Positions 45,026-54,212 of a stretch of 64,000 nt of DNA are shown one piece after another. Under the pieces are notes generated by a model. It was not told the origin of the DNA and searched no databases. It was given only the letters and a program-made list of their open reading frames with translations. Source of the DNA: JBFYTX01 sp963739515. GTDB taxonomy: Bacteria > Chloroflexota > Dehalococcoidia > Dehalococcoidales > RBG-16-60-22. Numbering within the stretch: position 1 is the first letter of the stretch; every line of letters starts with the position of its first letter. Position numbers and translations under genes: made by a program. The stretch spans positions 124,001 to 188,000 of the forward strand of contig CAVUAO010000003.1 of NCBI GenBank assembly GCA_963739515.1, written 5' to 3'.

Positions 45026-45764
45026 TTTTATTCACCCCGTCGCGTTTGATAAAGTACAGGAAGGCGTCCTCAAGCGTGGCTTCCTTATTGCCGGTGGCGG
45101 CGCGGAGCTCCGCCGGCGCTCCCTGGGCGACCACCCTGCCCAGCCGCAGGAAAGCCAGTCTCTGGCAGTGCGCAGCGTCATCGAAGGTGTGGCTGGAAAT
45201 AACGAGGGTCGCGCCTTGCCGCGTCAAGCTTTCGAAGTATTCCCAGAAATGCACCCTCAGCTCCGGGTCGAGGCCGACCGTCGGCTCGTCCAGGAAAATC
45301 AGCGACGGCCGGTGGACGATGGCGCAGCCCAGGCTGACGCGCTGTTTCATGCCGCCACTCAGCTTCATCGCCTGGGTATTACGCTTCGGCCAAAGGTCGA
45401 TCAATTTTATGACCTCCTCTACCCTTGCCGCCCTTTCTTTTTTATCTTTAAGTCCGTAAATGCGCGCAAAAAAGTCGATGTTCTGCGCCACCGAGAGCTC
45501 CGAGTACAGCGCAGGCAACTGCGGCATATAGCCGGTCAGCCTAGCGTTGGCAGGAGACGGCGTTTTTCCCAGGCATTTGATGCCGCCGGCCGCCGGCTTG
45601 AGCAGCCCGACCATTAACCGAATCAGCGTCGTCTTGCCAGCGCCGTTGGGTCCCAGCAGCCCGTAGCTGGTGCCGGGTTCGATTTCCAGGGACATGTCGT
45701 CGATTACTTTAAGGCCTCCGTAGTAAAAAGCCAGCTTACTGACGCTGATGGCGGCGTTGTTCAT
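45015..45764 (-). CDS. ABC-2 exporter ATP-binding protein
   Basis: The 249-residue ATPase has Walker A GPNGAGKTTLIRL, signature LSGGMKQRVS, Walker B LIFLDEPTVGLDP and switch His in ISSHTFDDAAHC. It is shorter than the ATPases at 8905 and 13615, without the C-terminal extension. It is first of a two-gene minus-strand operon. Confidence 0.91.
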   Translation of the reverse strand: MNNAAISVSKLAFYYGGLKVIDDMSLEIEPGTSYGLLGPNGAGKTTLIRLMVGLLKPAAGGIKCLGKTPSPANARLTGYMPQLPALYSELSVAQNIDFFARIYGLKDKKERAARVEEVIKLIDLWPKRNTQAMKLSGGMKQRVSLGCAIVHRPSLIFLDEPTVGLDPELRVHFWEYFESLTRQGATLVISSHTFDDAAHCQRLAFLRLGRVVAQGAPAELRAATGNKEATLEDAFLYFIKRDGVNKNVD

Positions 45765-45814
45765 GGAGCACCATCCTCTCCGGGCTTCCTTTCTAAAGCA
45801 CGCCGAAGTAAAAC

Positions 45815-45826
45815 CTTATCGATAAG
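45815..45826. promoter_or_regulatory. 12-bp perfect palindrome between divergent units
   Basis: CTTATCGATAAG is self-complementary and lies 51 nt before the exporter ATG on the minus strand. A related CCTTATCAAA lies near 45872. It is a candidate operator for the exporter. Confidence 0.4.
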
Positions 45827-45897
45827 TTTATCATATATTACTCCGATTTTTCTCGTTCAAAACCTTAAAAAACCTTATCAAATTATATGTTGACCTA

Positions 45898-45927
45898 TTG
45901 ACAGTGTTTCTATCGGCGTAATATAAT
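45898..45927 (+). promoter_or_regulatory. Strong promoter of the leader-ORF/MFS unit
   Basis: TTGACA (45898-45903), 18 nt, TATAAT (45922-45927). Both boxes are perfect consensus. The predicted leader to the MFS ATG is about 235 nt. Confidence 0.85.
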
Positions 45928-45956
45928 TTATCGTAATTTTCCTGAGGAATTAATAG

Positions 45957-46058
45957 ATGTTTACTGCAAACAGGGGTAATAAAATGCTTAACCGTACCGC
46001 CAGCGTTAAAGAGAAGACGCCGCGGGCCTGGTGGACCTCTGGTTTGTTCGGGACATGA
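45957..46058 (+). CDS. 33-residue leader peptide with tandem Trp codons
   Basis: A short ORF starts at ATG 45957 with GAGGA 8 nt upstream, right behind the promoter. It encodes MFTANRGNKMLNR... and ends PRAWWTSGLFGT. Two consecutive TGG codons (46029-46034) near the end, then a hairpin and a rho-independent terminator before the MFS gene, are the layout of a transcription attenuator like trpL. The downstream gene is not a Trp biosynthesis gene, so the signal could be Trp starvation, slowed ribosomes or a drug. It is too short to recognise by homology. Confidence 0.65.
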   Translation: MFTANRGNKMLNRTASVKEKTPRAWWTSGLFGT

Positions 46059-46089
46059 AACCAGACATTGAAATAAAAGGAGCGCCGGG

Positions 46090-46118
46090 CCCGGGAGTAA
46101 AAAACTTCCGGGTTTTTT
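46090..46118 (+). terminator. Attenuator terminator and its competing structures
   Basis: CCCGGGAG (46090-46097) pairs with CTTCCGGG (46105-46112), followed by six T. Two alternatives exist. CGGGCCTGGTG (46023-46033, over the Trp codons) can pair with 46083-46093 over 11 positions with two G-T pairs; this overlaps the left arm of the terminator, so the two exclude each other. TCTGGTTT (46037-46044) pairs perfectly with AAACCAGA (46056-46063). Confidence 0.7.
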
Positions 46119-46168
46119 ATTTTCAGCGCAGATAAAACTCCTATCTTCCCGGAAAGAGGAATAAATTA

Positions 46169-47482
46169 ATGAAGAACCCGCACCTCAGAAATGCCGTTAG
46201 AAAAAGCCTGAGGTTCAGCGTCCTGGACGGGGCCGCCTACGCCGCCATGCTGGGACTCATCCAGAACTATGTGACGCCGCTGGCGCTGGCACTCAAAGCC
46301 ACCACCGCACAGGTCGGCCTGCTCTCGAGCATTCCCAACCTGATTGTCGGCTTCTCACAGCTAGCCGCCCCCGACCTTTCGGAAAGGGCCGGCAGCCGCA
46401 AGCGCCTGATTCTGCCTATGGTATTTTTACATGCCATCATGTTTGTCCCTGTTTTGCTCATCCCCTTTATCTTCCAGAACTCGCAGGTCTGGTGGCTAAT
46501 CGCCTTTATCACGGTCAGCACCGTCTTCGGGGCGATCTCCAACCCCGCCTGGGGCAGCCTGATGGCGGACCTGGTCCCTATCCGCCTGAGAGGCCGGTAT
46601 TTCAGCTCCCGGGGCAGAATCGCCGGGATAATTACCCTGGTCTTTTCCTTCATCGCCGGCGGGATATTACAACTCCTCACAAACACGCCGTTTATCGGTT
46701 TCGCTATTCTATTCGGCGGGGCGACCGTTTTCCGCCTGCTGTCCTTATACTTCCTGTCCCGGATGTACGAGCCGGAACCAGCGGACAACATGGAGGACGA
46801 CCGCAGCCTGATGCACATGGTCAGCCACGTGGGCTCTTCCAACCTGGGCAGGTTTACCGTCTATATCGCCCTGGTGTGCCTGGTGACGAACATCGCCAGT
46901 CCGTTCTTTTCGGTCTACATGCTGAGCGACCTCAACTTTAATTACGTCACCTATACCGTCGTGACTTCCAGCGCCTCTCTCGCCGGCCTGGCATTTCTGA
47001 TGTACTGGGGACGGCGCGCGGACCTGGCGGGCAATATCAAGGTAGTAAAAATTACCTCCTTCATGATTCCCCTGGTGCCGCTGCTGTGGCTCGCCAGCAA
47101 AAACGTTTATTACCTGATTTTCGCGCAACATTGTCAGCGGTTACGCCTGGTCCGGCTTTAACCTGGCCGGCGTGAACTACGTTTATGATGCGTCGGAAGC
47201 GCAGAACCGCACCAAGCATATCGCCGTGTTTAACACTATCACCTGCCTGGCGACCTTTCTCGGGGCATTAATCGGCGGGTACCTCGTGCCCTATCTTCCC
47301 AGTCTGTTCGGCTACCAACTGCTCTCGCTCTTTGCACTTTCAGGCATCCTGCGCGGCCGGTGGCCATCCTGATGGTGCGTCAACTCGTCGAGGTACGCCG
47401 CGGCGTGCCGAAGATACCTCTGGCACAGTTCCTCTTGAGACGGACGAATTCCGGCGGCGTCGCCGGAGCCGTCCCGCCGTAA
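46169..47482 (+). pseudogene. MFS transporter gene with two frameshifts
   Basis: The first 320 codons are intact MFS: YAAMLGLIQNYVTPLAL, the loop SERAGSRKRLILP between helices 2 and 3, and MADLVPIRLRGRYFSSRGR. One extra base near 47134 shifts the frame; the protein continues IVSGYAWSGFNLAGVNYVYD. Near 47355 one base is missing (or two extra) and it resumes VAILMVRQLVEVRRGVPKI to the stop at 47480-47482. Reassembled length is about 437 residues with 12 helices. GAGGAA precedes the ATG. Substrate unknown. Confidence 0.8.
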
Positions 47483-47496
47483 GGGTGTCAATAGTC

Positions 47497-47521
47497 GTCA
47501 CGAGTGACCTTGTGCTATAAT
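47497..47521 (+). promoter_or_regulatory. Extended -10 promoter with a palindrome, ABC exporter at 47532
   Basis: TGC-TATAAT ends at 47521, 10 nt before the ATG at 47532. GTCAC-GA-GTGAC (47497-47508) lies just upstream and is a likely operator. No -35 consensus and no Shine-Dalgarno sequence are visible. Confidence 0.55.
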
Positions 47522-47531
47522 GTGGGGCGTT

Positions 47532-48428
47532 ATGCCTGCCGTGGAAATCAGTCACATCACCAAGACTTATGCCGATAAGGCCGCCGTTAACGACCTCTCT
47601 TTCACCGTCGAGCAGGGTGAGATATTCGGCCTGATTGGCCCTAACGGCGCCGGCAAGACCACCGCCATCAGGATGATGATGGATATCATCCGGCCGGACT
47701 CGGGCGAGGTGACCATCTTCGGCGGGAAGGTATCAGAGTCCACCAAAAATAGGCTGGGATATTTGCCCGAGGAAAGAGGACTCTATAAAAAGATGCGCGT
47801 CCTCGACGCCATTGTCTACCTGGCGTCGCTCAAGGGCATGGACCGCAGCGCCGCGGCTAATAGAGCCGTCCAGCTTCTGGAGCAGACCGGGATGCTGCCG
47901 CACCAGGGCAAAAAAATCGAAGAGTTGAGCAAGGGCATGGCGCAGCTTATCCAGTTCATCGTGACCATCATCCACGACCCGCAATTGATTGTCCTGGACG
48001 AGCCCTTTTTCGGCCTGGACCCCGTGAACACCGAGCTCTTGAAAAACAGAATTTTCGACCTCCGTACCCAGGGCAAAGCCGTTATTTTATGTACCCATCA
48101 GATGAACCAGGTGGAAGCCCTGTGCGACCGCATCCTGATGGTCAATAAAGGCGCCTCCGTCCTTTACGGCGACCTTAATGAAATAAAGTCGCGCTTTAAG
48201 AGTGACGCGGTATTGGTGAATTATAACGGAGAGCTGGGGGAAATCCCGGGGGTCACCGCCGTACGCAAACACCGCGATTACGTGGAACTGGCATTGGCGG
48301 AAGGGACAACGCCGCAACAGATCCTGGAGCGCCTGGTGAGCCGCGGCATCGCCATCAATCGCTTTGAAATCGCCACCCCTCCCCTCGAGGAGATATTCAT
48401 CAGGGTCGTGGGTAAAGGTAATGAATAA
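47532..48428 (+). CDS. ABC exporter ATP-binding protein (NatA-like)
   Basis: The 298-residue ATPase has Walker A GPNGAGKTTAIRM, an altered signature LSKGMAQLIQ, Walker B LIVLDEPFFGLDP and a C-terminal domain of NatA/YhaQ type. I choose ATG 47532; an in-frame ATG at 47520 overlaps the -10 box. It overlaps the permease gene by 8 nt. Sodium or drug export is possible for this family. Confidence 0.88.
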   Translation: MPAVEISHITKTYADKAAVNDLSFTVEQGEIFGLIGPNGAGKTTAIRMMMDIIRPDSGEVTIFGGKVSESTKNRLGYLPEERGLYKKMRVLDAIVYLASLKGMDRSAAANRAVQLLEQTGMLPHQGKKIEELSKGMAQLIQFIVTIIHDPQLIVLDEPFFGLDPVNTELLKNRIFDLRTQGKAVILCTHQMNQVEALCDRILMVNKGASVLYGDLNEIKSRFKSDAVLVNYNGELGEIPGVTAVRKHRDYVELALAEGTTPQQILERLVSRGIAINRFEIATPPLEEIFIRVVGKGNE

Positions 48429-49638
48429 AGCGTTTTTAATTTTCCGCCACGAATTCGTCTACACTCTGAAGAGGGTCGGCTTTATTATCATGACCCTCAT
48501 CGTGCCCGTTCTGGCGCTCGTGGGAATCGGTATTTTCCAGCTGGTCTCGCAAATCACGAAACCTGCGGCGGCGGAGACGGTAAACGTGGGCTACGTTGAC
48601 CTTACCGGCGGTTTTGAAAACTATACGGCCCAGGGGAAAATCCAGTTTATCCAGTTCGACACCCGCGATTTAGCGACCGACGCCCTCATCCATAAAGCGG
48701 TAGCGGAATATATTGTCATCTCGCGGGATTATTTCACCACCGATGTCATTAACCGTTATACCCTGGAAAAACAGCTGGAGACCCCTCCCCAGACCGCCGC
48801 CGCCATCAAGGACTTCCTCACGAGCAATATGCTGTCCGGTAAAGTCCCGGAGAACATCGCAATCTTGGTGCAATCCCCCCTGCAAATCCAGATTACCCGG
48901 CTCACCGAGACCGGCGCCGTCGCCCCCGAGCAGGGCGGCTATGGGAACCTGCTGATACCCGGTATTTTTGCCCTTCTCCTGGCGCTTTCCCTGGCGTTCA
49001 GTTCGGCGTACCTGCTGCAGGGACTGGGAGAGGAGAAGGAGAGCCGCCTCATCGAGGTGCTGCTTTCTTCGGTTTCCACGCGCCAGCTACTTATCGGCAA
49101 GATTCTGGGACTGGGCGCCGCCGGGCTTATCCAGGTGGCGGTCTGGCTGATCTCCGCCCCCCTCCTGCTGAACCTGGCCTCCTCCGCTTTCGGCGGATTT
49201 TTCAGTAACATTCAATTACCCGCCAACTTTGTCGTCCTCGGCATCGTCTATTTTATTCTTGGTTATCTCCTGTTCGCGGTAATTTCCGCCGGCATCGGCG
49301 CGATCGCCCCCAATGCCCGGGAAGGCCAGCAGCTGGCCACCCTTTTTACTCTTTCGGCGGTGGCCCCTCTCTGGTTTTCGTCCACGCTGATACTATTCCC
49401 CAAGAATGCCCTCTGGGTGGCCCTGACTATTTTCCCGCTCACCGCGCCGGTGGAAGTCATGCTCCGCCTCGGCGTTAGCGGTATTCCCGCCTGGCAGCTG
49501 GCGGTCAGCATTATTGTCATGGCGCTCTCCATCGTCGGCGGGCTGCTGCTATCAATCAGGGTACTCCGGATTTACCTGCTGATGTACGGCAAGAGACCAC
49601 GGCTCGGAGAGATTATCCGCAACTTCAGGAGCGGCTAA
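48421..49638 (+). CDS. ABC-2 exporter permease (NatB-like)
   Basis: The 405-residue membrane protein has an N-terminal helix, an extracytoplasmic domain of about 150 residues, then about five helices from residue 180. LGEEKESRLIEVLLSSVSTRQLLIGKILG is the signature segment of this ABC-2 subfamily (here spanning about residues 220-248). It starts at ATG 48421 inside the ATPase gene end. It partners the ATPase at 47532. Confidence 0.9.
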   Translation: MNKAFLIFRHEFVYTLKRVGFIIMTLIVPVLALVGIGIFQLVSQITKPAAAETVNVGYVDLTGGFENYTAQGKIQFIQFDTRDLATDALIHKAVAEYIVISRDYFTTDVINRYTLEKQLETPPQTAAAIKDFLTSNMLSGKVPENIAILVQSPLQIQITRLTETGAVAPEQGGYGNLLIPGIFALLLALSLAFSSAYLLQGLGEEKESRLIEVLLSSVSTRQLLIGKILGLGAAGLIQVAVWLISAPLLLNLASSAFGGFFSNIQLPANFVVLGIVYFILGYLLFAVISAGIGAIAPNAREGQQLATLFTLSAVAPLWFSSTLILFPKNALWVALTIFPLTAPVEVMLRLGVSGIPAWQLAVSIIVMALSIVGGLLLSIRVLRIYLLMYGKRPRLGEIIRNFRSG

Positions 49639-49705
49639 AAGGAGTGACCTTACCCCCTTAAACGCCCTTAATAAGCCAACTTGAAAAAGAGGGTATTTCT
49701 TAACC

Positions 49706-50155
49706 CTATCTTTTGTATTCTCCCCCGAGCCCGATGGAAAAATGGAAGAGGGGCCGGTCCGCACGGCGGGTAATCAGGGGGCAATGGGTCATGCCCGCCG
49801 GGATAAAAGCCAAAAAACTCTGCGTCAGGATATGTTTTTCGCCGTCGAGCCAGAGCTCCACCTCGCCGCACAAGTCATGCGGATGATTGAAGTCGGTACC
49901 GAAAAAGGCGACGACTTCCGGGAAATCGTGGGAATGGGCCGGGGCGACGACTTCTTCCGAGGCGGTCTGCGGCCAGACCCAGACGCATTCCACGTAAAAT
50001 GCCCCGGGCACCACCGTCCCGTCCAGCCACATAACGTGAGTGGGCGGGACGCGCACGCCGTCGGGTATTTTGTTTTGCCCCGCCGGCGCCCCGGCGAATA
50101 TCCGGTCCGGGGTAACATCGGTGACAATATATTTACTCGTCCTCAGTTTAGCCAT
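49706..50155 (-). CDS. Single-domain cupin-like protein related to the bicupin at 37287
   Basis: The 149-residue product has HSHDFPEVVAFFGTDFNHPHDLCGEVELWL, read as His cluster then acidic segment, and FIPAGMTHCPL as second motif. It matches one half of the bicupin. It stands alone and converges on the ABC exporter. Function unknown. Confidence 0.75.
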   Translation of the reverse strand: MAKLRTSKYIVTDVTPDRIFAGAPAGQNKIPDGVRVPPTHVMWLDGTVVPGAFYVECVWVWPQTASEEVVAPAHSHDFPEVVAFFGTDFNHPHDLCGEVELWLDGEKHILTQSFLAFIPAGMTHCPLITRRADRPLFHFSIGLGGEYKR

Positions 50156-50283
50156 ATTTAATCAAACCCCTGACTTTATTTTTTCCCCGGTTCCGCAGGC
50201 CGGCGGGTGAGCTGCGGCCCGGCACCTGCTTGTCGCGCCTATGATAATGCACGAGCGGGATTAAGTCAAAATAGCTACGCAAA

Positions 50284-51603
50284 TCAGGCGTAGGGATTCA
50301 GGGCTACCTGCGTATATAAAATCGAACTGGCGACGATAATAGCGATAACGATGGGAACAGCCAGCTTTTGCGGAAACCTGGAGATAACCAGCGCGCTAAT
50401 TATCACAACCGGAAATAAGCCCGGGAGATAGTAACGGGCATACCTGAAGAAAGAGCTGCTGCCGGTCAGAAATTCCGCGGTGAACTCATAGGTCATGTAG
50501 AGCAGGTAAACGCTTAAAAACCAGCCGATCAATACCAGCAGGATGCCCCAGGGCAACTCCTCACGCAGGCTTGACCATTGGCCGGTCGGCTTGCCCCCCC
50601 GGTGAAAGAATTTGAAATACAACACGGCAATGCCCGCGGGTATGCCGATGACCAGCAGAGGAAATCCCTTCAGTAAAGCCTGCGGCACGGTCTTGAGATT
50701 ATCGGTGATTATCTTGAGCGGTATGGATTGGCCGCCGGCGTTGACCTGCCCGAGGTACTGGTAGGCGAATTTCACCGGAAACGGCGTATATTGGTAGCCA
50801 TAAGCCAGCGGCGAGCCGAAAACGAAGGAGTTATAGAGAAATAAGGCAGTCATCGGCAGGCAAACGCCCAGAAATACCGCTAGTACCTCCACAGGTATTC
50901 CCGCTCTGTCCCCCTTGAACCAGGCGACGGCACGGGTAATGGCGAAATGCAATGCCAATATGATGGCGATGGGGAGATTGGAATAGCGCGTCATCACCGA
51001 CCATCCTATCAACAGGAACGCGGTAAATAATAAGGCTCCTCCCGTGAACCGGCGGAGATTTTTTCCTTCCATGAAGTAGTAAAGATAAATTCCCCCGCCC
51101 ATCGCCAGGAAAGCCAGCGAAGCGAAGGTGTCCATGTAGGCGCGGTTCCACATGATCAGCCCTATCGAGGAAAACAATATCAGCAGCGAACCGAGACAGG
51201 CGGTCTTTTCGTCCCGCCAGCGTTTGAGAAGGATATAAGTGACGGCGACCATGCCCGCCGCCAGCAGGACGTTTCCCCACCGCGGGATACCGGCCAACTC
51301 GAAGGGAACGAGGTAGAAGACATAGCCGGGGGCTTTTTCCAGAGCCCATTTGTCATCGCCAATCTTGACATACTGGATGAGTACCCCGCCCCTGGCTTTC
51401 GCTTCGTTCATCTCCTGGAAAAGCTGGTAGTTGTCGATTACCAATTTACCGCGGGAAAAGTTTTTAACCCCGTAGTAATATGCCCAGGGCGAAGCGCCGC
51501 TCATCTGCGCCGGAATGACCATAACCAGCACGACGGCGATGATAAAGCCTGCGGCAGTGATAACGCGGTAGACGTTGATACGCCGGACTATTGCTAAAGC
51601 CAT
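50284..51603 (-). CDS. Multi-pass membrane protein, GT-C-like
   Basis: The 439-residue protein has about 11 hydrophobic helices. A first loop of about 70 residues after helix 1 and repeated aromatic-rich loops resemble GT-C glycosyltransferases (ArnT/PMT type) that use lipid-linked sugars. No clear catalytic Asp motif can be confirmed. I use the ATG at 51603; a GTG four codons upstream is equally possible, and neither has a good binding site. Confidence 0.6.
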   Translation of the reverse strand: MALAIVRRINVYRVITAAGFIIAVVLVMVIPAQMSGASPWAYYYGVKNFSRGKLVIDNYQLFQEMNEAKARGGVLIQYVKIGDDKWALEKAPGYVFYLVPFELAGIPRWGNVLLAAGMVAVTYILLKRWRDEKTACLGSLLILFSSIGLIMWNRAYMDTFASLAFLAMGGGIYLYYFMEGKNLRRFTGGALLFTAFLLIGWSVMTRYSNLPIAIILALHFAITRAVAWFKGDRAGIPVEVLAVFLGVCLPMTALFLYNSFVFGSPLAYGYQYTPFPVKFAYQYLGQVNAGGQSIPLKIITDNLKTVPQALLKGFPLLVIGIPAGIAVLYFKFFHRGGKPTGQWSSLREELPWGILLVLIGWFLSVYLLYMTYEFTAEFLTGSSSFFRYARYYLPGLFPVVIISALVISRFPQKLAVPIVIAIIVASSILYTQVALNPYA

Positions 51604-51702
51604 TTTAACTTTCACGGGGGGTTACAGGTTGGCTTTATTGTACCATAGTCCTAAATGAGTAGCTAAAGATAGGGTAACGTCAAAAGCTGGCGCTGCCGCA
51701 AC

Positions 51703-52389
51703 CTAAAAACCGTAAAAATTAGCGATTTCGTCCAACGGTACCCGTTCCCGCCGGTCTTTATTGGCCGGGTCTTTGCTATCGGGGTAACCTATCGCTATTC
51801 CCAAGGCGATGAGCTTGTCCTCCGGTATCCCCAGCTCTTTCCGGATGATATCCGGGTAGACGACCGCCATCGCCTGGGCAATCGTCCCCAAACCGTAGCT
51901 CGTCGCCAGCAGCATGATATTTTCCACTGCCGACCCGCAGTCATACATCGCCCAGACGTTAATGCCCTTTTCCTGGTAAAGGAAGTTCTTGCCCACCAGC
52001 AGGTAGATGCAAGCCGGCGCGCCATAGTGCCGGGCGTTCTTCGCAAAGCCGGCTTCGAAATCCTGCGGTTTCATCTCACTGGTCCGTCCCCGGTTTTCCT
52101 GGGCCTGCATGCTCTTGATGCGGCTGATATAAGGCTCGGGGTAATCAGGAGGTCGGGCGACCTCCGCCTGAGCGTTCCGCATGCCCTGCGAGCCCCGCTT
52201 CACACAGGCTTCCTCGATGGCCTTGAGCTTTGCGCCGGAGGCGATAGCAAACTCCCACGGCTGCGTGTTCGCCCAGGAAGGCGCCCGCTGCGCCTGCTCG
52301 ACGATTTTCTTCAACAGGTCCAGCGGCACGGGGTCGGGTTTAAACGCCCGCGCGGAATACCTTTCTTTAATTGCTTTCGTGACATCCAT
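51703..52389 (-). CDS. Nitroreductase family protein
   Basis: The 228-residue product has the FMN-dependent nitroreductase fold: RYSARAFKPDPV near residue 10 for FMN phosphate, APSWANTQPWEF, and the C-terminal IALGIAIGYPDSKD. It acts as a homodimer on nitro compounds, quinones or enones with NAD(P)H. AAGGAGGAG precedes the ATG. Confidence 0.92.
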   Translation of the reverse strand: MDVTKAIKERYSARAFKPDPVPLDLLKKIVEQAQRAPSWANTQPWEFAIASGAKLKAIEEACVKRGSQGMRNAQAEVARPPDYPEPYISRIKSMQAQENRGRTSEMKPQDFEAGFAKNARHYGAPACIYLLVGKNFLYQEKGINVWAMYDCGSAVENIMLLATSYGLGTIAQAMAVVYPDIIRKELGIPEDKLIALGIAIGYPDSKDPANKDRRERVPLDEIANFYGF

Positions 52390-52420
52390 ATCAGGTCGCT
52401 CCTCCTTGATTGTTCCGATT

Positions 52421-52434
52421 GATAATTAATTATC
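52421..52434. promoter_or_regulatory. 14-bp palindrome upstream of the nitroreductase gene
   Basis: GATAATTAATTATC is fully self-complementary and lies 32 nt before the nitroreductase start on the minus strand. It is a candidate operator. Confidence 0.4.
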
Positions 52435-52519
52435 GGCACTTTCGCTCTACCAAGTCAAATTTGCAGCCGCCCTTCGGCTGGCTAATTTTTTTCTTCCCCT
52501 TTATAATGAGAATATCGTT

Positions 52520-53227
52520 ATGGATATAATAGCCGCGGTGCGGCGCGAACTCCGCGAGGAGGTCGACGCTAAGACCCTAGAGCTTTCCCAGTCGTTCTTT
52601 AAAGAAAAAATCGTCGTTTATGGCGTGAAAACCTCCCTCGTTACAAAAATCGCCGGAAAATACTTTCAGGAAATAAAAAACCTGCCCAAAGCGGAAATAT
52701 TTGACCTCTGCGAAGAGCTTCTGAAATCCGATTTTTCTGAAGAGGCTTATATCGCCTTCGAATGGTCCCAGCGACTCCACAAACAATTCCAGCCGGAAGA
52801 TTTCACCGTTTTTGAGTCGTGGCTCACAAAATACGTGAATAACTGGGCAAAATGTGACACGCTCTGCAACCATACGGTCGGCGATTTTATCATGTTATAT
52901 CCCGACTATCTGAAACATCTCAAGGCCTGGACGAAGTCGCCGAACCGGTGGCTCCGGCGGGCGGCGGCGGTAACTTTAATATTGCCGGCGCGGCGCGGTT
53001 TTTTCCTCCCTGACGTTTTCGCTATAGCCGATAGCCTCCTGCGTGACCAGGACGACCTCGTACAAAAGGGGTACGGCTGGATGCTTAAAGAAGCCAGCCG
53101 TCTGCACCAGCGGGAGGTATTCGACTACGTTATCCGAAACAGGGGCGTGATGCCCCGCACCGCCCTCCGCTATGCCATTGAAAAAATGCCGCCGGACCTC
53201 AAGCGCCAGGCGATGGCACGCGTTTAG
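52520..53227 (+). CDS. DNA alkylation repair protein, AlkD-like
   Basis: The 235-residue all-helical HEAT-like protein matches AlkD DNA glycosylases. NNWAKCDTLCNHTVGDF carries the Trp and Asp of the active site, and SPNRWLRRAAAVTLI follows. It removes alkylated bases without base flipping in studied relatives. A TATAAT at 52502-52507 lies 12 nt before the ATG with no Shine-Dalgarno sequence. Confidence 0.9.
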   Translation: MDIIAAVRRELREEVDAKTLELSQSFFKEKIVVYGVKTSLVTKIAGKYFQEIKNLPKAEIFDLCEELLKSDFSEEAYIAFEWSQRLHKQFQPEDFTVFESWLTKYVNNWAKCDTLCNHTVGDFIMLYPDYLKHLKAWTKSPNRWLRRAAAVTLILPARRGFFLPDVFAIADSLLRDQDDLVQKGYGWMLKEASRLHQREVFDYVIRNRGVMPRTALRYAIEKMPPDLKRQAMARV

Positions 53228-53273
53228 CTGTTTCGACTATAATATAACGAGGTTTAAACCTCCGGAGGTTTTT

Positions 53274-54212
53274 ATGAAAATAGACATTTATTCCCATATC
53301 ATGCCCAAAAAATACACCGAGCTTTATGCCAAGAAAAACGAAGCCGTCAAGCAGCGCGTCGAGTACCGCAGCACCGCCGTCGTTGACCTCGACGTGCGGC
53401 TGCGTCTGATGAACCGCTATCCCGACGTTTTACAGGTACTGACGGTCGCGAATATCCCGCTGGAGACCTTCGCTAAGACCGCCGACGCCATCGAACTGGC
53501 GCGAATAGCTAACGAGGAGCTCGCCGAGCTGGTGGACAAGTATCCGGACAAGTTCGTCGCCGGCGTGGCGTGCCTGCCCATGAACGATATCGACGCCGCC
53601 CTGGCCGAAGCCGACAGGGCCATCACCAAACTGGGACTGAAAGGCGTGCAGATTTATACCCGCATCAACGGCGAACCGCTGGACAATCCCAAATTCAAGC
53701 CACTCTGGGAGAAAATGGCCAGGTTCGACCTGCCGATATGGATCCATCCCGCCACCTACGACAAACTGGACCAGGACATCGGGGTTTTCAGCTGGCCTTT
53801 CGAGACTTCTTCCGCGATGTACCGGCTGGTGATGTCCGGCGTCTTTAACGCCCACCCCAACCTCAAATTCATCGTCCACCACTGCGGCGCCATGGTGCCC
53901 TACTTCAACAAACGCATCAAGTGGGTGCTTTCGCTCGTCCCCGGCCTTAACCCCGATATCAAACACCCGGAGGAACATTTCCGCAAGTTCTACACAGATA
54001 CGGCAGTTTACGGGAACACGCCGTCGCTGATGTGCGGGTACGATTTTTACGGGGCCGACCATATCCTCTACGGGACGGACTTCCCGCTGGGTCCGAAGTT
54101 CGGACTTACCGGCGAGACGGCGGAATCCATCGCGCGCATGGCGATTCCCGATGCCGAAAAAGAGAAGATTTTCTTCCGTAATGCCGCCGAGCTTTTAATG
54201 ATAGCCCACTAG
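53274..54212 (+). CDS. Amidohydrolase 2 family protein (ACMSD-like)
   Basis: The 312-residue metal-dependent enzyme lacks the N-terminal HxH (it has IYSHI) but keeps IWIHPAT, FIVHHCGAMVP and LYGTDFPLG, the later metal and catalytic residues. Decarboxylation or hydrolysis of an aromatic or ring-cleavage acid is typical. I use ATG 53274, which has CCGGAGG 6 nt upstream and a TATAAT at 53238-53243. It overlaps the HIT gene tail by 18 nt (convergent). Confidence 0.87.
   Translation: MKIDIYSHIMPKKYTELYAKKNEAVKQRVEYRSTAVVDLDVRLRLMNRYPDVLQVLTVANIPLETFAKTADAIELARIANEELAELVDKYPDKFVAGVACLPMNDIDAALAEADRAITKLGLKGVQIYTRINGEPLDNPKFKPLWEKMARFDLPIWIHPATYDKLDQDIGVFSWPFETSSAMYRLVMSGVFNAHPNLKFIVHHCGAMVPYFNKRIKWVLSLVPGLNPDIKHPEEHFRKFYTDTAVYGNTPSLMCGYDFYGADHILYGTDFPLGPKFGLTGETAESIARMAIPDAEKEKIFFRNAAELLMIAH

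Noticed and set aside
45930..46120. T-box riboswitch or a true trpL in front of the MFS gene
   Set aside because: The T-box core (GGTGGNACCGCG) is absent, and the downstream gene is not for Trp synthesis. I kept only the more general attenuator claim.
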